DNA of 64,000 nucleotides, from positions 1 through 64,000 of the forward strand of contig NW_024068531.1 of NCBI RefSeq assembly GCF_009389715.1, in the 5' to 3' direction. Both the position numbers and the translations under genes were made by a program. The notes beneath the pieces are model-generated. The model saw only the letters and a program-made list of their open reading frames with translations, made no database searches and had not been told where the DNA came from. Origin of the DNA: Phoenix dactylifera (lineage: Eukaryota; Streptophyta; Magnoliopsida; Arecales; Arecaceae). Shown one piece after another: positions 1 through 11,135 of this stretch (position 1 is its first letter; each line of letters opens with the position of its first letter).

Positions 1-916
1 GGGCACCCAGCGGTGTGCCAACAGGTTTGGCACCCTCCATGCAGAATCTTCTGAGTACTCGGCTGATGTACTCCGCTGAGATAGTCCTGAGGATATGTTT
101 AGACCTATCTCTGCTGATCCGCATCCCAAGGATCTGTTTCGCTGCTCCTAGATCCTTCATTGCAAATTTTCTTGACAGCTTCAGCTTCAATTTTGCAATC
201 TCCATGCATGCTAGCTCCTGCAACTAACATGTCATCAACATACAATAGCAAGATAATGTAAGATGTACCGAAGTCCCGGAAGTAGCAACAGTGATCCTCC
301 TGACATCTTCTGTATCCTATCTCAAGCATGTAACTATCGAACTTGAGATACCATTGTCTGGGTGCCTGTTTCAAACCATAGAGGCTTTTCTTTAATTTGC
401 AGACTAAGTCACCGTGCCAGCTGCAATGTATCCCTCCGGCTGCTGCATATATATCTCCTCATCGAGATCTCCGTGGAGAAAGGCCGTCCTTCACATCAAG
501 CTGCTCTAAGTGAAGATCCTCTACTGCACCCATGCTCAGCCACCGCTCGAATAGAACTCATCTTGACTACAGGAGAAAAATCTCTGTGAAGTCGATACCC
601 TGCTCTCTGCTGAAATCCTTTTCAACCAGCCTGGCCTTGTACCGCTTCTTCCCATCTCTGCTCTTTCTTCAGCCTGTAAACCCATTTGTTTGACAGTGCT
701 TTCCTTCCCCTTGGGCAGATCCACCAAATCCCATGTTTGATTCTGCTCTAATGACTTCATCTCATCATCCCATGGCCAACTCCCACTCCTTCCTGGTATC
801 AACCTCCAATGCTTCCGTAAAGCATTCAGGTTCGCCATTATCTGTGAGCAGCAAATAACTAAGAGTCCCATCATACCCATTGAGGAGGCTTCCCATGAGT
901 ACTACGAGTGGACCTT
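1..916 (-). pseudogene. Reverse transcriptase part of Tork/Tnt1-like copia element D, decayed
   Basis: This is the 3' portion of the pol gene of element D, whose 5' portion lies at 11136-13373; element A separates the two. Read on the minus strand, the start gives the linker ending in an RRSTR-like motif. It continues with EMKSLEQNQTWDLVDLPKGK (around 700-760), the KARLV and SLYGLKQAPRQWY regions, and the catalytic YVDDMLVAG motif (around 225-250) of the copia RVT_2 reverse transcriptase. Reading frames are broken by several small indels and stops, so it is not functional. RNase H and the 3' LTR must lie to the left of the window. The family assignment rests on these motifs and is firm for Ty1/copia, less so for the Tork lineage. 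Confidence 0.85.
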
Positions 917-921
917 CTTAG
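917..921. repeat. Target site duplication of element A, left copy
   Basis: CTTAG directly precedes the TGTTGGGAAC terminus of the LTR, and the identical CTTAG follows the other LTR at 11131-11135. A 5-bp duplication is normal for copia integration. It proves that A inserted into D as one unit. Confidence 0.95.
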
Positions 922-3258
922 TGTTGGGAACCCGCCCATGCCGCTGATATTTCAAAAATTTTTCAGATGGCAGCGGAATCGGCATGCACGAGTTCGACGT
1001 TCATCGCATGAACGTTGTTTCGAGACCTTTCGTAATTAGGTAAGAATTAAAAACTTTTTAAAACTACTAGGAAGATCAAATCTTCACCTTGCGCGGGTAG
1101 ATGATCACCGCGAATCTGAATTCGTGGTTTTAGGAAGAGGGTTCGCTTGAAGCCGTTCAAACGTCCGGCCTCTACGGTATCCACACGAAGTAGAGAACCG
1201 ATCAAAGCTTTCTTGTCTTCCCGGGGTGCTAGCTCCCTTGCAAAAGACTCCTTTGATGGCTGATCTCTTCTCTTTCTTTCAACTCTTGAAAGTGCTTGAG
1301 AGGAGGAAGAAGAGGATGAAGAAGAGGAAGTAGATGAACCCTGCACAGCCTTCTTTCTGTTGCTTGCGCTGGATGAAGAAAAGGAAGAGGAGGAAGCCGC
1401 CAACACTTGGAGGTTCCTTCTTTCTTGCTTGCGGCTGCAACTAAGAGGGAGGAAGAGGGTGGCCACGGCACAAGAGAAGAGGGCTCCTCGCTAGGGCGCC
1501 GGCCTCATGCCTCCTTATAAAGCCATCTAGGGCTCCTACAATCTAGGAGCCCTAGACATATTGCCTAAGAGGGAAGGGGGGCGCCGGCCCTTCTCTTCAT
1601 GCCGCACACAAGGAGAGGAGGAGGGGCGTGAACCCTCCTTCTTGTGATGCCCTAATCCTCTTCCAAAGAGGATTGGGTGCCTCTCTTATGGTTAATCCCA
1701 ATCCAATTAGGATTAGCCAAATTGGGTTCAATCTATGCTAGTCCTAATCCAATTAGGATTTGAATGAACCATGACTCAATTGAACTCTTCAATCCTAATC
1801 CAATTAGGAGTCATGTTGATTCATTAGATTAATAATTAATTTAGACTTAAGGAATCCTAATCTAATTAGGATGTATTTAATTTTAGTCCTAATCCAATTA
1901 GGACTCTATTTGAATCCGAAGTCCTAATCCAATTAGGATTTCTAGGAATCCTACTCCAAGTAGGAATCCAATTTTAATTCAAAATTCCTAATCTCATTAG
2001 GATTGTAGGAATCCTATTCCAAGTAGGAATTCCAGTCCTACTCCAACTAGGATTCCCAGCCCTAATCCAATTAGGACTCTAGGAATCCCTCCCGAAGTAG
2101 GATTTGTGTTTAAGTCTAATTAATTAATTCCCTTTGTTTCTTCTTCAACTTCTTATCAATCAAATTGATTTCTTGTGATTCCTAATCACGATTTCAACCA
2201 TCGGATCGGTCAATACTTCTAGTGTGTGTGACCCCATAGGTTCTATTCTGACTGGTAGTGAGATATATTGTGATCTCTATCACTATATCATTGAAAACTC
2301 CTTTCAATGGGTTGGAACGATTCCAACTCAACTCATTAGGGTTTATCGATCATCGAGATAATCCCTGTGAGTCCCACCATCCACCAGTGACACCTAGCAG
2401 CATGTAGTGGCTACCCAGCAGAATGGAATGATGAACCTCTAGGTGCAGTTAACATGTGATACAGTCCTACTATCGTGGATCCCTACAGGACGGAGGTCAT
2501 GGACAACTCGTCAAACCCCATCGTCTGTCATATGTCAAGATTTATTCGACTTGAGTTCGATAGTGAGAAACTCTTTCTCCACTGTGTATACTGCCCCGGC
2601 CGAGGTCTTACGAACTCAGTCTTATAAATCACATAGGATCTCTCCTTATCTATCAAGGTCGATAGATTCCATATAGGTGCATACCCTACTCCTACAGTGA
2701 ACTTACTGCAGCCAATCTACACTGCATGGACCCATATGGCTAGGGACCATGTATGTGTGCAGTCAAACTACAATAACCCCACTGTGAGCAGCCGAAGCAC
2801 CGCAGGTCAAAGGACCAGTCACACTACTGCAACATCAAGCAAGTCACTGACGAGTGGATAGACATCCAAGTGACTTCTTGTATTGGTCACGCTCAGTACC
2901 CTTGTTCTCTAACAAGCACCTGCACTATCACTTCAGTGTCCCTACACTGTGGACTCAAGTCTCGTCCATCCAGAAGGAGAGTGATCTGTGCACTGATCGG
3001 ATCGATCACCGTCCTCGTGATGATCCTTTGATCAGGAGCATTTAGAAATTAATCACCAATGATACATGGCTCAAATTCTCAACTCTTGAGAATATGTATC
3101 ATCATCTTATTAATTTCTTGGACGATTCATAGACACATAAACAATATGAATGAAAAGATGCCTTTTATTTATTCAATAATAAATAGTCAAGTACAAAATT
3201 ATGTCCCTGGAATCAACAATGTGTCAGCCAAATTGGCTTCTAGGGCATACATCTAACA
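922..3258 (-). repeat. Element A 3' LTR
   Basis: The LTR runs from TGTTGGGAAC to CATCTAACA, 2337 bp, matching 8793-11130 almost base for base. It contains the palindrome array (1654-2105). On the minus strand it contains a TATA motif (TTTATAAGG, near 1515-1523), immediately upstream of which lies a 13-bp inverted repeat. The short open frames in it recur only because the LTR itself is repeated. Confidence 0.95.
1654..2105. repeat. Array of short 3-nt-loop palindromes in the LTR of A
   Basis: About thirteen imperfect palindromes of the form TCCTAAT-CCA-ATTAGGA lie in 450 bp. Variants keep pairing: arms AATCCTCTT/AAGAGGATT at 1654-1674 and TCCTACT/AGTAGGA at 1949-1965. The loop is nearly always CCA. 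The same array is at 9525-9976, and in reverse complement at 19032-19483 and 26911-27362. Confidence 0.9.
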
Positions 3259-3269
3259 ATCTCCCACTT
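3259..3269 (-). other. Polypurine tract of element A
   Basis: On the minus strand AAGTGGGAGAT directly abuts the 3' LTR. It is the usual plus-strand primer of copia elements and is identical to 25746-25756 in element B. Confidence 0.9.
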
Positions 3270-3272
3270 GCA

Positions 3273-6200
3273 CTAAAGCCAATTGGTCATATATCTTAGG
3301 CCCATCTTCTCAAGGTGGGCTTCAGTCTTTTGCTGACTCAGCTGCTTAGTGAAAGGGTCTGCCACGTTATCCGCGGAGTCTACTCTCTGCACCTCTACAT
3401 ATTTCTTCTCCACATAGTCGCGTATGAGGTGAAAGCGCCGCTCTATATGCTTAGACTTCTGATGAGACCTTGGCTCCTTAGCAAGGGCTATGGCGCCATT
3501 GTTATCGCAGTAGAGTGTTATGGCATCTGATGTCATCACATCCAGCTCTGCAATGAATTTCTTGAACCAGAAGCCTTCCTTAGCAGCTTCAGAGGCGGCG
3601 ATGTATTCGGCTTCCATAGTCGAATCAGCAATGATCGGTTGTTTAGAACTCTTCCAATTCACCGTACCACCATTGCACAAGAACACGTATCCAGATGTTG
3701 ACTTCCTGTCATCGACATCAGTCATGAAGTCTGAATCTGTGTACCCTTCTACCTTTAACTCTGATGATCCTCCAAAAACCAAGAATAAATCTTTAGTTCT
3801 TCTCAAGTACTTAAGAATATTCTTCACAGCTGTCCAGTGTTCTTCACCTGGATTCGACTGATATCTGCTTGTGACACTCACAGCAAGAGCTATATCAGGT
3901 CGTGTACATAGCATGGCATACATGAGGCTTCCTATTGCCGATGCATAAGGAATCTTGCTCATGCGTTGAATCTCCTCAGGTGTGTTGGGGCACATCTTCT
4001 TGGAGAGATGAATTCCATGCCTTAGGGGTAAGAGACCCCTCTTGGAGTTTTCCATGCTGAACCTCTTCAGCACCTCCTCTATGTACATTTTCTGTGACAG
4101 GCCAAGCATCCTTTAGATCTATCTCTATAGACCTTTATTCCCAAGATATAGGATGCTTCCCCAAGGTCTTTCATGGAGAATTCTTTTGACAACCAGACCT
4201 TGACCGAGGTTAGCATGGGAATATCATTCCCAATCAGGAGAATGTCATCTACGTACAGTACGAGAAAAGCGACAGCACTCCCACTAACCTTTTTATAAAC
4301 ACATGGTTCCTCCTCGTTTTTGATGAAATCAAACGTTTTGATTGTATCATTGAAACGAGTGTTCCAACTCCGAGAGGCTTGCTTTAGTCCATAGATGGAC
4401 CTTTGCAGCTTGCAGACCTTGTGATCTCTATCACTGGAAGTGAAACCCAAAGGCTGTTCCATATAGATATCTTCATCAAGATATCCATTCAGGAAGGCAG
4501 TTTTCACATCCATCTGCCAGATTTCATAATCATGAAATGCTGCAATGGCAAGCAATGTTCGGATGGATTTTAGCATGGCTACAGGTGAAAAGGTCTCCTG
4601 ATAGTCAATGCCTTCGCGCTGACTATACCCTTTCGCCACAAGCCTTGCCTTATAGGTCTCTACCTCTCCATCCGAACCTATCTTCCTTTTGTAGATCCAT
4701 TTGCATCCAATAGGTACAATACCTTCTGGTGGATCTACTAAGGTCCAGACTTGGTTGGAATGCATGGAGTCTATCTCTGACTTCATAGCTTCCAGCCATT
4801 TCTCGGAATCGATATCAGATATCGCCTCGTTGTAGGTTTTGGGATCCTGTATGTGATCCCTATCTCCCACTAGGAACATTTCCTCAGTATCCTCTTCAAG
4901 TATACCTAAGTATCTATCGGGAGGATGGGAGACCCTACTAGATCTACGAGGTGGTCGAGGGACATCGTGTACTGGCTCTGTATGAATGGGTTCTATAGGA
5001 TCCATGACTCGTTGCTTTTCAGAGACTTTCTCTTCAAGCTCAATTTTCCTCCCACTGCCTCTATCAAGGATAAACTGATTTTCCAAGAAGATGGCATGAC
5101 GGCTCACAAACACATTGTGATCCTCTGAGACGTAAAAATTGTATCCTAATGACTCTTTAGGATATCCTATAAAACGAGCACTTATGGTCCTAGCCTCTAA
5201 CTTGTCCGCCTGTAGTCGCTTGACGTGGGCCGGACATCCCCAAATGTTGAGATGACCCAGACTTGGTTTCTTACCATGCCATATCTCATACGGTGTGGTA
5301 GGAACGGATTTAGAGGGAACTCTATTCAATAAATAAATCGCTGTGAGTAAGGCATCTCCCCAAAGGAACATAGGTAAATCAGTGAAGCTCATCATGGACC
5401 TGACCATATCCAATAGGGTCCGATTTCTCCTCTCTGACACCCCGTTGAGTTGAGGTGTACCCGGAGGTGTCCATTGTGAGACTATGCCGTTTTCTTTGAG
5501 ATAGTCCCGGAATTCCCCACTAAGGTATTCTCCTCCCCGATCTGATCGAAGAGCCTTAAGAGTTTTTCCAGTTTGTTTTTCTACTTCATTCTTGAACTCT
5601 TTGAACTTTTCAAAGAATTCAGACTTGTGTCTCATAAGATACACATACCCATACCGTGAATAATCATCGGTAAAGGTAATGAAGTAAGAATAACGTCCCC
5701 TGGCTAGCACATCGAATGGGCCACATACATCTGTATGTACTAGGGTAAGTATTTCAGTGGTCCTCTCCCCATGTCCTACAAAGGGTAGTCTAGCCATCTT
5801 TCCTTGAAGACAGGACTCGCAAACTGGATATGACTCGGAAGTCAATGAGCCTAAGAGCCCATCTTTATCCATTTTGTTCATTCTATCTTCTCCAATATGG
5901 CCAAGTCTGAGGTGCCACAAATATCTTTGGTTTATCTCATCTCTGGATCTTTTGGATCCTTTGGCACTCACATCTTGCTCGGTAACATTCACAGATACAT
6001 CCATATGTAAATGGTAGAGACTGTCAATCATAAAACCACGTGCGACTATTTTATTTCTTAAATAAATAGAACAGCAGTCTTTGTCAAATGTAAAAACATG
6101 ACCTTCCTGTGCTAGACATGAAACAGAAATCAAATTTCTGCTAGCAACAGGTACATAATAACAGTCTCTAAGTATTAAACTAAATCCAGACGGTAGTCGC

Positions 6201-7237
6201 AGATGGTAGGTGCCCACAGCCACAGCAGCAACTTTTGCCCCGTTGCCAACCCGAAGGGTTACCGCACCTTCCGCCAGCCTTCTACTTTTCTTTAGACCCT
6301 GCATGGTAGTGCACAAATGAGCACTAGAACCAGAATCTATAACCCAACTAGAAGTAGAAGAAACCGTTAGATTAGTTTCAATAATGAGCAAGTCTATACC
6401 TTCTGAAGGTGTGTCACCTTTCTTGTTCTTTAGGCTCTCGAGGTATGAAGGACAGTTTCTCTTCCAGTGGCCTTCGACATTGCAGTGGAAACATTTTCCT
6501 TTGTCGTTAGCCTTTTTCTTTTGAACTTCCTTCTTTGGCTTCTTGTCTTTCTTCTGCTTCTTTGCAGGCTTCTTTTTCTTCCAAGTAGACTTTCTCTTGG
6601 AACCAGAAGTCAACTCAGCAGCGAGGACATTGCCCCTTGAACCTTTCAAGGCTCCCTCAGCAGTTACCAACATGTTGATTAGTTCAGTCTTAGTGCATTC
6701 AATCTTATTCATGTGGTAGTTTACTATAAACTGACCAAATGAATCAGGAAGTGACTGTAGGATCAAATCCACTTGCAATTCCTTGTGCATGTCCATACCG
6801 AGCTTCTCAAGCTCCTCTAAGTCCTTGATCATGGTCAGACCGTGATCATGGACAGACTGCCCTTCGCGCATCTTCGCTTTGAAAAGCCTCTTGGACACTT
6901 CAAAACGAGCTGTGCGACTCTGCTCACCATACAACTCTTGTAGGTGTGCCAGTATGTCCCTAGCAGTCTTTATATTTTCATGCTGGCATTGGAGTTCATT
7001 AGACATAGATGCCATCATATAGCATTTTACTCTAATGTCATCGTCCAACCACTTTTTATGCATCTCACGCTGAACATCAGTGGGACGTGCTGGTAATGTG
7101 GGGATATCTGAATCGAGTATATAGCCTATCTTCTCACAGTCCAAAACTATTTTGAGATTTCTAAGCCAGTCCTTGTAATTGGTTCCGGTCAGTCGGTTGG
7201 TCTCAAGAATACGGGTCAAAGGGTTTGAAGCCGACAT
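3273..7237 (-). pseudogene. Element A gag-pol polyprotein, one frameshift
   Basis: The reading order is gag, CCHC zinc knuckle ([14 protein letters not shown]), aspartic protease ([10 protein letters not shown]), integrase (WHLRLGHIG zinc region, then [15 protein letters not shown] and GVSERRNR for the catalytic D, D, E), RT (YVDDILL) and RNase H (YTDSDF). The frame is open from the ATG at 7237 to about 4112. There a run of four A is reduced to three on the coding strand (+ strand TTT at 4112-4114), which shifts the frame. The remaining RT end and RNase H continue at 3273-4109. The intact sister frame at 21777-25742 shows the expected reading. The lesion is a homopolymer change, so a sequencing error cannot be excluded. 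Confidence 0.93.
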
Positions 7238-8779
7238 TGTATCTGCAGAGAGTAAAGATTCTAGTTAGACTCTTGTACTTGATCCTAATCTGTCCTAAGG
7301 TCTTTTAGAACAAATATGACTCCCACTATTTTCTCGAATTCCTCACACTCCCCTGGTAGGAAAACGGAAATCCCACACGACTAGGGTTTCTAGTGGGTAC
7401 TGCGGTCCCACCAATTCACATGCCACCTCACCTAACAGTTATTGGTGACACATAGATGGATGAGTGTACAACTCTTGTACAATGCTTCTCAAGCATGGTG
7501 CAGTGTAACTTGGTCTCTAAGCCATGAAGACCTCACCTAACAGTTATTGGTCCCATTTCTTAGTTAAGTCAGACCCACCGTATAACCGTAGGAATAAAGT
7601 CGTCATTGGGTCCTCACCTAACAGTTATTGGTGCCCAACCCCACCTTTACCCTACAACATCTCATGTCTATAGAGAGGTCCAGCCCCCCAATGCAACTTG
7701 ACCACTGTATCCAGCCGAGACAAGTCAACATCAGAAAGGCCTTAGCAGCTCTACTACAGTGGAAGACCTATTGACTTAATATTGGTTAATCAGGTCTTAA
7801 TGTTTGCAACTTGAGCCTTTCATAAGAGGTAATCGAACAATTGGCCAGGTAAGCAGGTGGGAGGCTCCCCTTACTCAGAGAGTAAGGTCCTAATTAAGTA
7901 ACCACCTTTCATGCTTTCCTAGACACCAATTAGATCAATTAATCTAATATGACTTGCTCATGTCGGTTCACTCTCGACTTGATTGAGAAGGTTTTAATTT
8001 AGGTCTCAATTGGGTTTGCTACATCACATGTAGACCTATCTACCCGACTCTCATTCACATCACATGCAAACGGCGCATTGCAGGCAGTTATAATCGCGGC
8101 ATCAAATTAAAGCTAAACTTTAACTAGGTGATGATCATGGATTCTAATTAGGTCGTATTACAAGCACATGCACATCAATCGATCAAGTGGTCTTCAACTC
8201 TTGAATTGGATCCAAGCTTCCTTGATTCGATCCTTGATCAACTCTTGATCCCATCGCCATCAACTGCTTAGACCCCTGTTCATCTCATGCATCGTCTTCG
8301 ACTTGATCGTTGATGTACATTACATCACAGAAATACAACCAGATGTAAAATAAAAATAAAAATAATTTACATCTCCTTTTAGGGGGCACGCAGGCCTCTC
8401 AAAACATCAAATAAGATGCATGCAAGCATCTGAAAAATTACATGACATCGCAGATCACATCGCAGGTCATTACATTTGATACCAAAAGGGGTTGAATCCT
8501 ATGATCATCACCGTATGCTACAATTATAATTTTCAGATCTGAAACTTAACTGATTATATCATGACATAGGTCGCTGATCATGCTAATCATGATTCTAAAC
8601 TTTGTAATCCCATTAACAATGCAATTAGAATCATCTTTTTATCACATAAAAATCAGCATGTAAAAATCAGCACCCCTGAAAAATCTGCATGCAGAATTTT
8701 TCAGCATGCATGATCAATCAATTTTCAGATCTAATAAGCCTTTAGATATTTAATTCTTACCTTAATCTACGAAGCCTAG
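7238..8779 (-). other. Untranslated leader of element A
   Basis: This stretch of about 1.5 kb lies between the primer binding site and the gag ATG, with no coding frame. It contains three direct copies of CACCTAACAGTTATTGGT (+ strand) within 7426-7446, 7531-7551 and 7612-7632, which are also kept in element B. A role in RNA packaging or dimerisation is possible but is inference. Confidence 0.75.
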
Positions 8780-8791
8780 GCTCTGATACCA
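8780..8791 (-). other. Primer binding site of element A
   Basis: TGGTATCAGAGC on the minus strand lies one base from the 5' LTR. It is the standard copia sequence complementary to the 3' end of initiator tRNA-Met. Confidence 0.95.
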
Positions 8792-8792
8792 C

Positions 8793-11130
8793 TGTTGGGA
8801 ACCCGCCCATGCCGCTGATATTTCAAAAATTTTTCAGATGGCAGCGGAATCGGCATGCACGAGTTCGACGTTCATCGCATGAACGTTGTTTCGAGACCTT
8901 TCGTAATTAGGTAAGAATTAAAACTTTTAAAACTACTAGAAAGATCAAATCTTCACCTTGCGCGGGTAGATGATCACCGCGAATCTGAATTCGTGGTTTT
9001 AGGAAGAGGGTTCGCTTGAAGCCGTTCAAACGTCCGGCCTCTACGGGTATCCACACGAAGTAGAGAACCGATCAAAGCTTTCTTGTCTTCCCGGGGTGCT
9101 AGCTCCCTTGCAAAGACTCCTTTGATGGCTGATCTCTTCTCTTTCTTTCAACTCTTGAAAGTGCTTGAGAGGAGGAAGAAGAAGGATGAAGAAGAGGAAG
9201 TAGATGAACCCCTGCACAGCCTTCTTTCTGTTGCTTGCGCTGGATGAAGAAAAGGAAGAGGAGGAAGCCGCCAACACTTGGAGGTTCCTTCTTTCTTGCT
9301 TGCGGCTGCAACTAAGAGGGAGGAAGAGGGTGGCCACGGCACAAGAGAAGAGGGCTCCTCGCTAGGGCGCCGGCCTCATGCCTCCTTATAAAGCCATCTA
9401 GGGCTCCTACAATCTAGGAGCCCTAGACATATTGCCTAAGAGGGAAGGGGGGCGCCGGCCCTTCTCTTCATGCCGCACACAAGGAGAGGAGGAGGGGCGT
9501 GAACCCTCCTTCTTGTGATGCCCTAATCCTCTTCCAAAGAGGATTGGGTGCCTCTCTTATGGTTTAATCCCAATCCAATTAGGATTAGCCAAATTGGGTT
9601 CAATCTATGCTAGTCCTAATCCAATTAGGATTTGAATGAACCATGACTCAATTGAACTCTTCAATCCTAATCCAATTAGGAGTCATGTTGATTCATTAGA
9701 TTAATAATTAATTTAGACTTAAGGAATCCTAATCTAATTAGGATGTATTTAATTTTAGTCCTAATCCAATTAGGACTCTATTTGAATCCGAAGTCCTAAT
9801 CCAATTAGGATTTCTAGGAATCCTACTCCAAGTAGGAATCCAATTTTAATTCAAAATTCCTAATCTCATTAGGATTGTAGGAATCCTATTCCAAGTAGGA
9901 ATTCCAGTCCTACTCCAACTAGGATTCCCAGCCCTAATCCAATTAGGACTCTAGGAATCCCTCCCGAAGTAGGATTTGTGTTTAAGTCTAATTAATTAAT
10001 TCCCTTTGTTTCTTCTTCAACTTCTTATCAATCAAATTGATTTCTTGTGATTCCTAATCACGATTTCAACCATCGGATCGGTCAATACTTCTAGTGTGTG
10101 TGACCCCATAGGTTCTATTCTGACTGGTAGTGAGATATATTGTGATCTCTATCACTATATCATTGAAAACTCCTTTCAATGGGTTGGAACGATTCCAACT
10201 CAACTCATTAGGGTTTATCGATCATCGAGATAATCCCTGTGAGTCCCACCATCCACCAGTGACACCTAGCAGCATGTAGTGGCTACCCAGCAGAATGGAA
10301 TGATGAACCTCTAGGTGCAGTTAACATGTGATACAGTCCTACTATCGTGGATCCCTACAGGACGGAGGTCATGGACAACTCGTCAAACCCCATCGTCTGT
10401 CATATGTCAAGATTTATTCGACTTGAGTTCGATAGTGAGAAACTCTTTCTCCACTGTGTATACTGCCCCGGCCGAGGTCTTACGAACTCAGTCTTATAAA
10501 TCACATAGGATCTCTCCTTATCTATCAAGGTCGATAGATTCCATATAGGTGCATACCCTACTCCTACAGTGAACTTACTGCAGCCAATCTACACTGCATG
10601 GACCCATATGGCTAGGGACCATGTATGTGTGCAGTCAAACTACAATAACCCCACTGTGAGCAGCCGAAGCACCGCAGGTCAAAGGACCAGTCACACTACT
10701 GCAACATCAAGCAAGTCACTGACGAGTGGATAGACATCCAAGTGACTTCTTGTATTGGTCACGCTCAGTACCCTTGTTCTCTAACAAGCACCTGCACTAT
10801 CACTTCAGTGTCCCTACACTGTGGACTCAAGTCTCGTCCATCCAGAAGGAGAGTGATCTGTGCACTGATCGGATCGATCACCGTCCTTGTGATGATCCTT
10901 TGATCAGGAGCATTTAGAAATTAATCACCAATGATACATGGCTCAAATTCTCAACTCTTGAGAATATGTATCATCATCTTATTAATTTCTTGGACGATTC
11001 ATAGACACATAAACAATATGAATGAAAAGATGCCTTTTATTTATTCAATAATAAATAGTCAAGTACAAAATTATGCCCCTAGAATCAACAATGTGTCAGT
11101 CAAATTGGCTTCTAGGGCATACATCTAACA
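8793..11130 (-). repeat. Element A 5' LTR
   Basis: The LTR is 2338 bp, from TGTTGGGAAC to CATCTAACA. It serves as the promoter-bearing LTR of A. The TATA motif lies near 9386-9392 (minus), with a 13-bp perfect inverted repeat at 9397-9427 just upstream and the palindrome array at 9525-9976 further upstream. Confidence 0.95.
9386..9392 (-). promoter_or_regulatory. TATA box of the element A 5' LTR
   Basis: The minus-strand sequence GGCTTTATAAGG sits directly downstream of a perfect inverted repeat with arms TCTAGGGCTCCTA (9397-9409 and 9415-9427, 5-nt loop). The position and the conservation with element B support it as the core promoter. Confidence 0.7.
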
Positions 11131-11135
11131 CTTAG
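11131..11135. repeat. Target site duplication of element A, right copy
   Basis: CTTAG is identical to 917-921. The coding sequence of D resumes immediately to the right, on the minus strand. Confidence 0.95.

Larger units (their letters stand above)
922..11130 (-). mobile_element. Element A: complete Angela-like Ty1/copia LTR retrotransposon
   Basis: The element is 10,209 bp with two LTRs of about 2.34 kb. It has a tRNA-iMet-type primer binding site, a polypurine tract, a leader of about 1.5 kb and a gag-pol frame, and it is flanked by the 5-bp duplication CTTAG. It is oriented on the minus strand and inserted in the pol gene of element D between integrase and RT. The RT resembles the BARE-1/Angela group (KWLEAMKSE and [12 protein letters not shown] motifs). 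It is a near copy of element B but carries a frameshift in pol. Its two LTRs differ at roughly ten sites seen by eye, many of them one-base homopolymer length changes. Confidence 0.95.

Noticed and set aside
2443..3256. Small open frames of 77, 63 and 65 codons found in all four copies of the A/B LTR
   Set aside because: Their conservation follows from LTR identity; they lie antisense to the element with no known domain.
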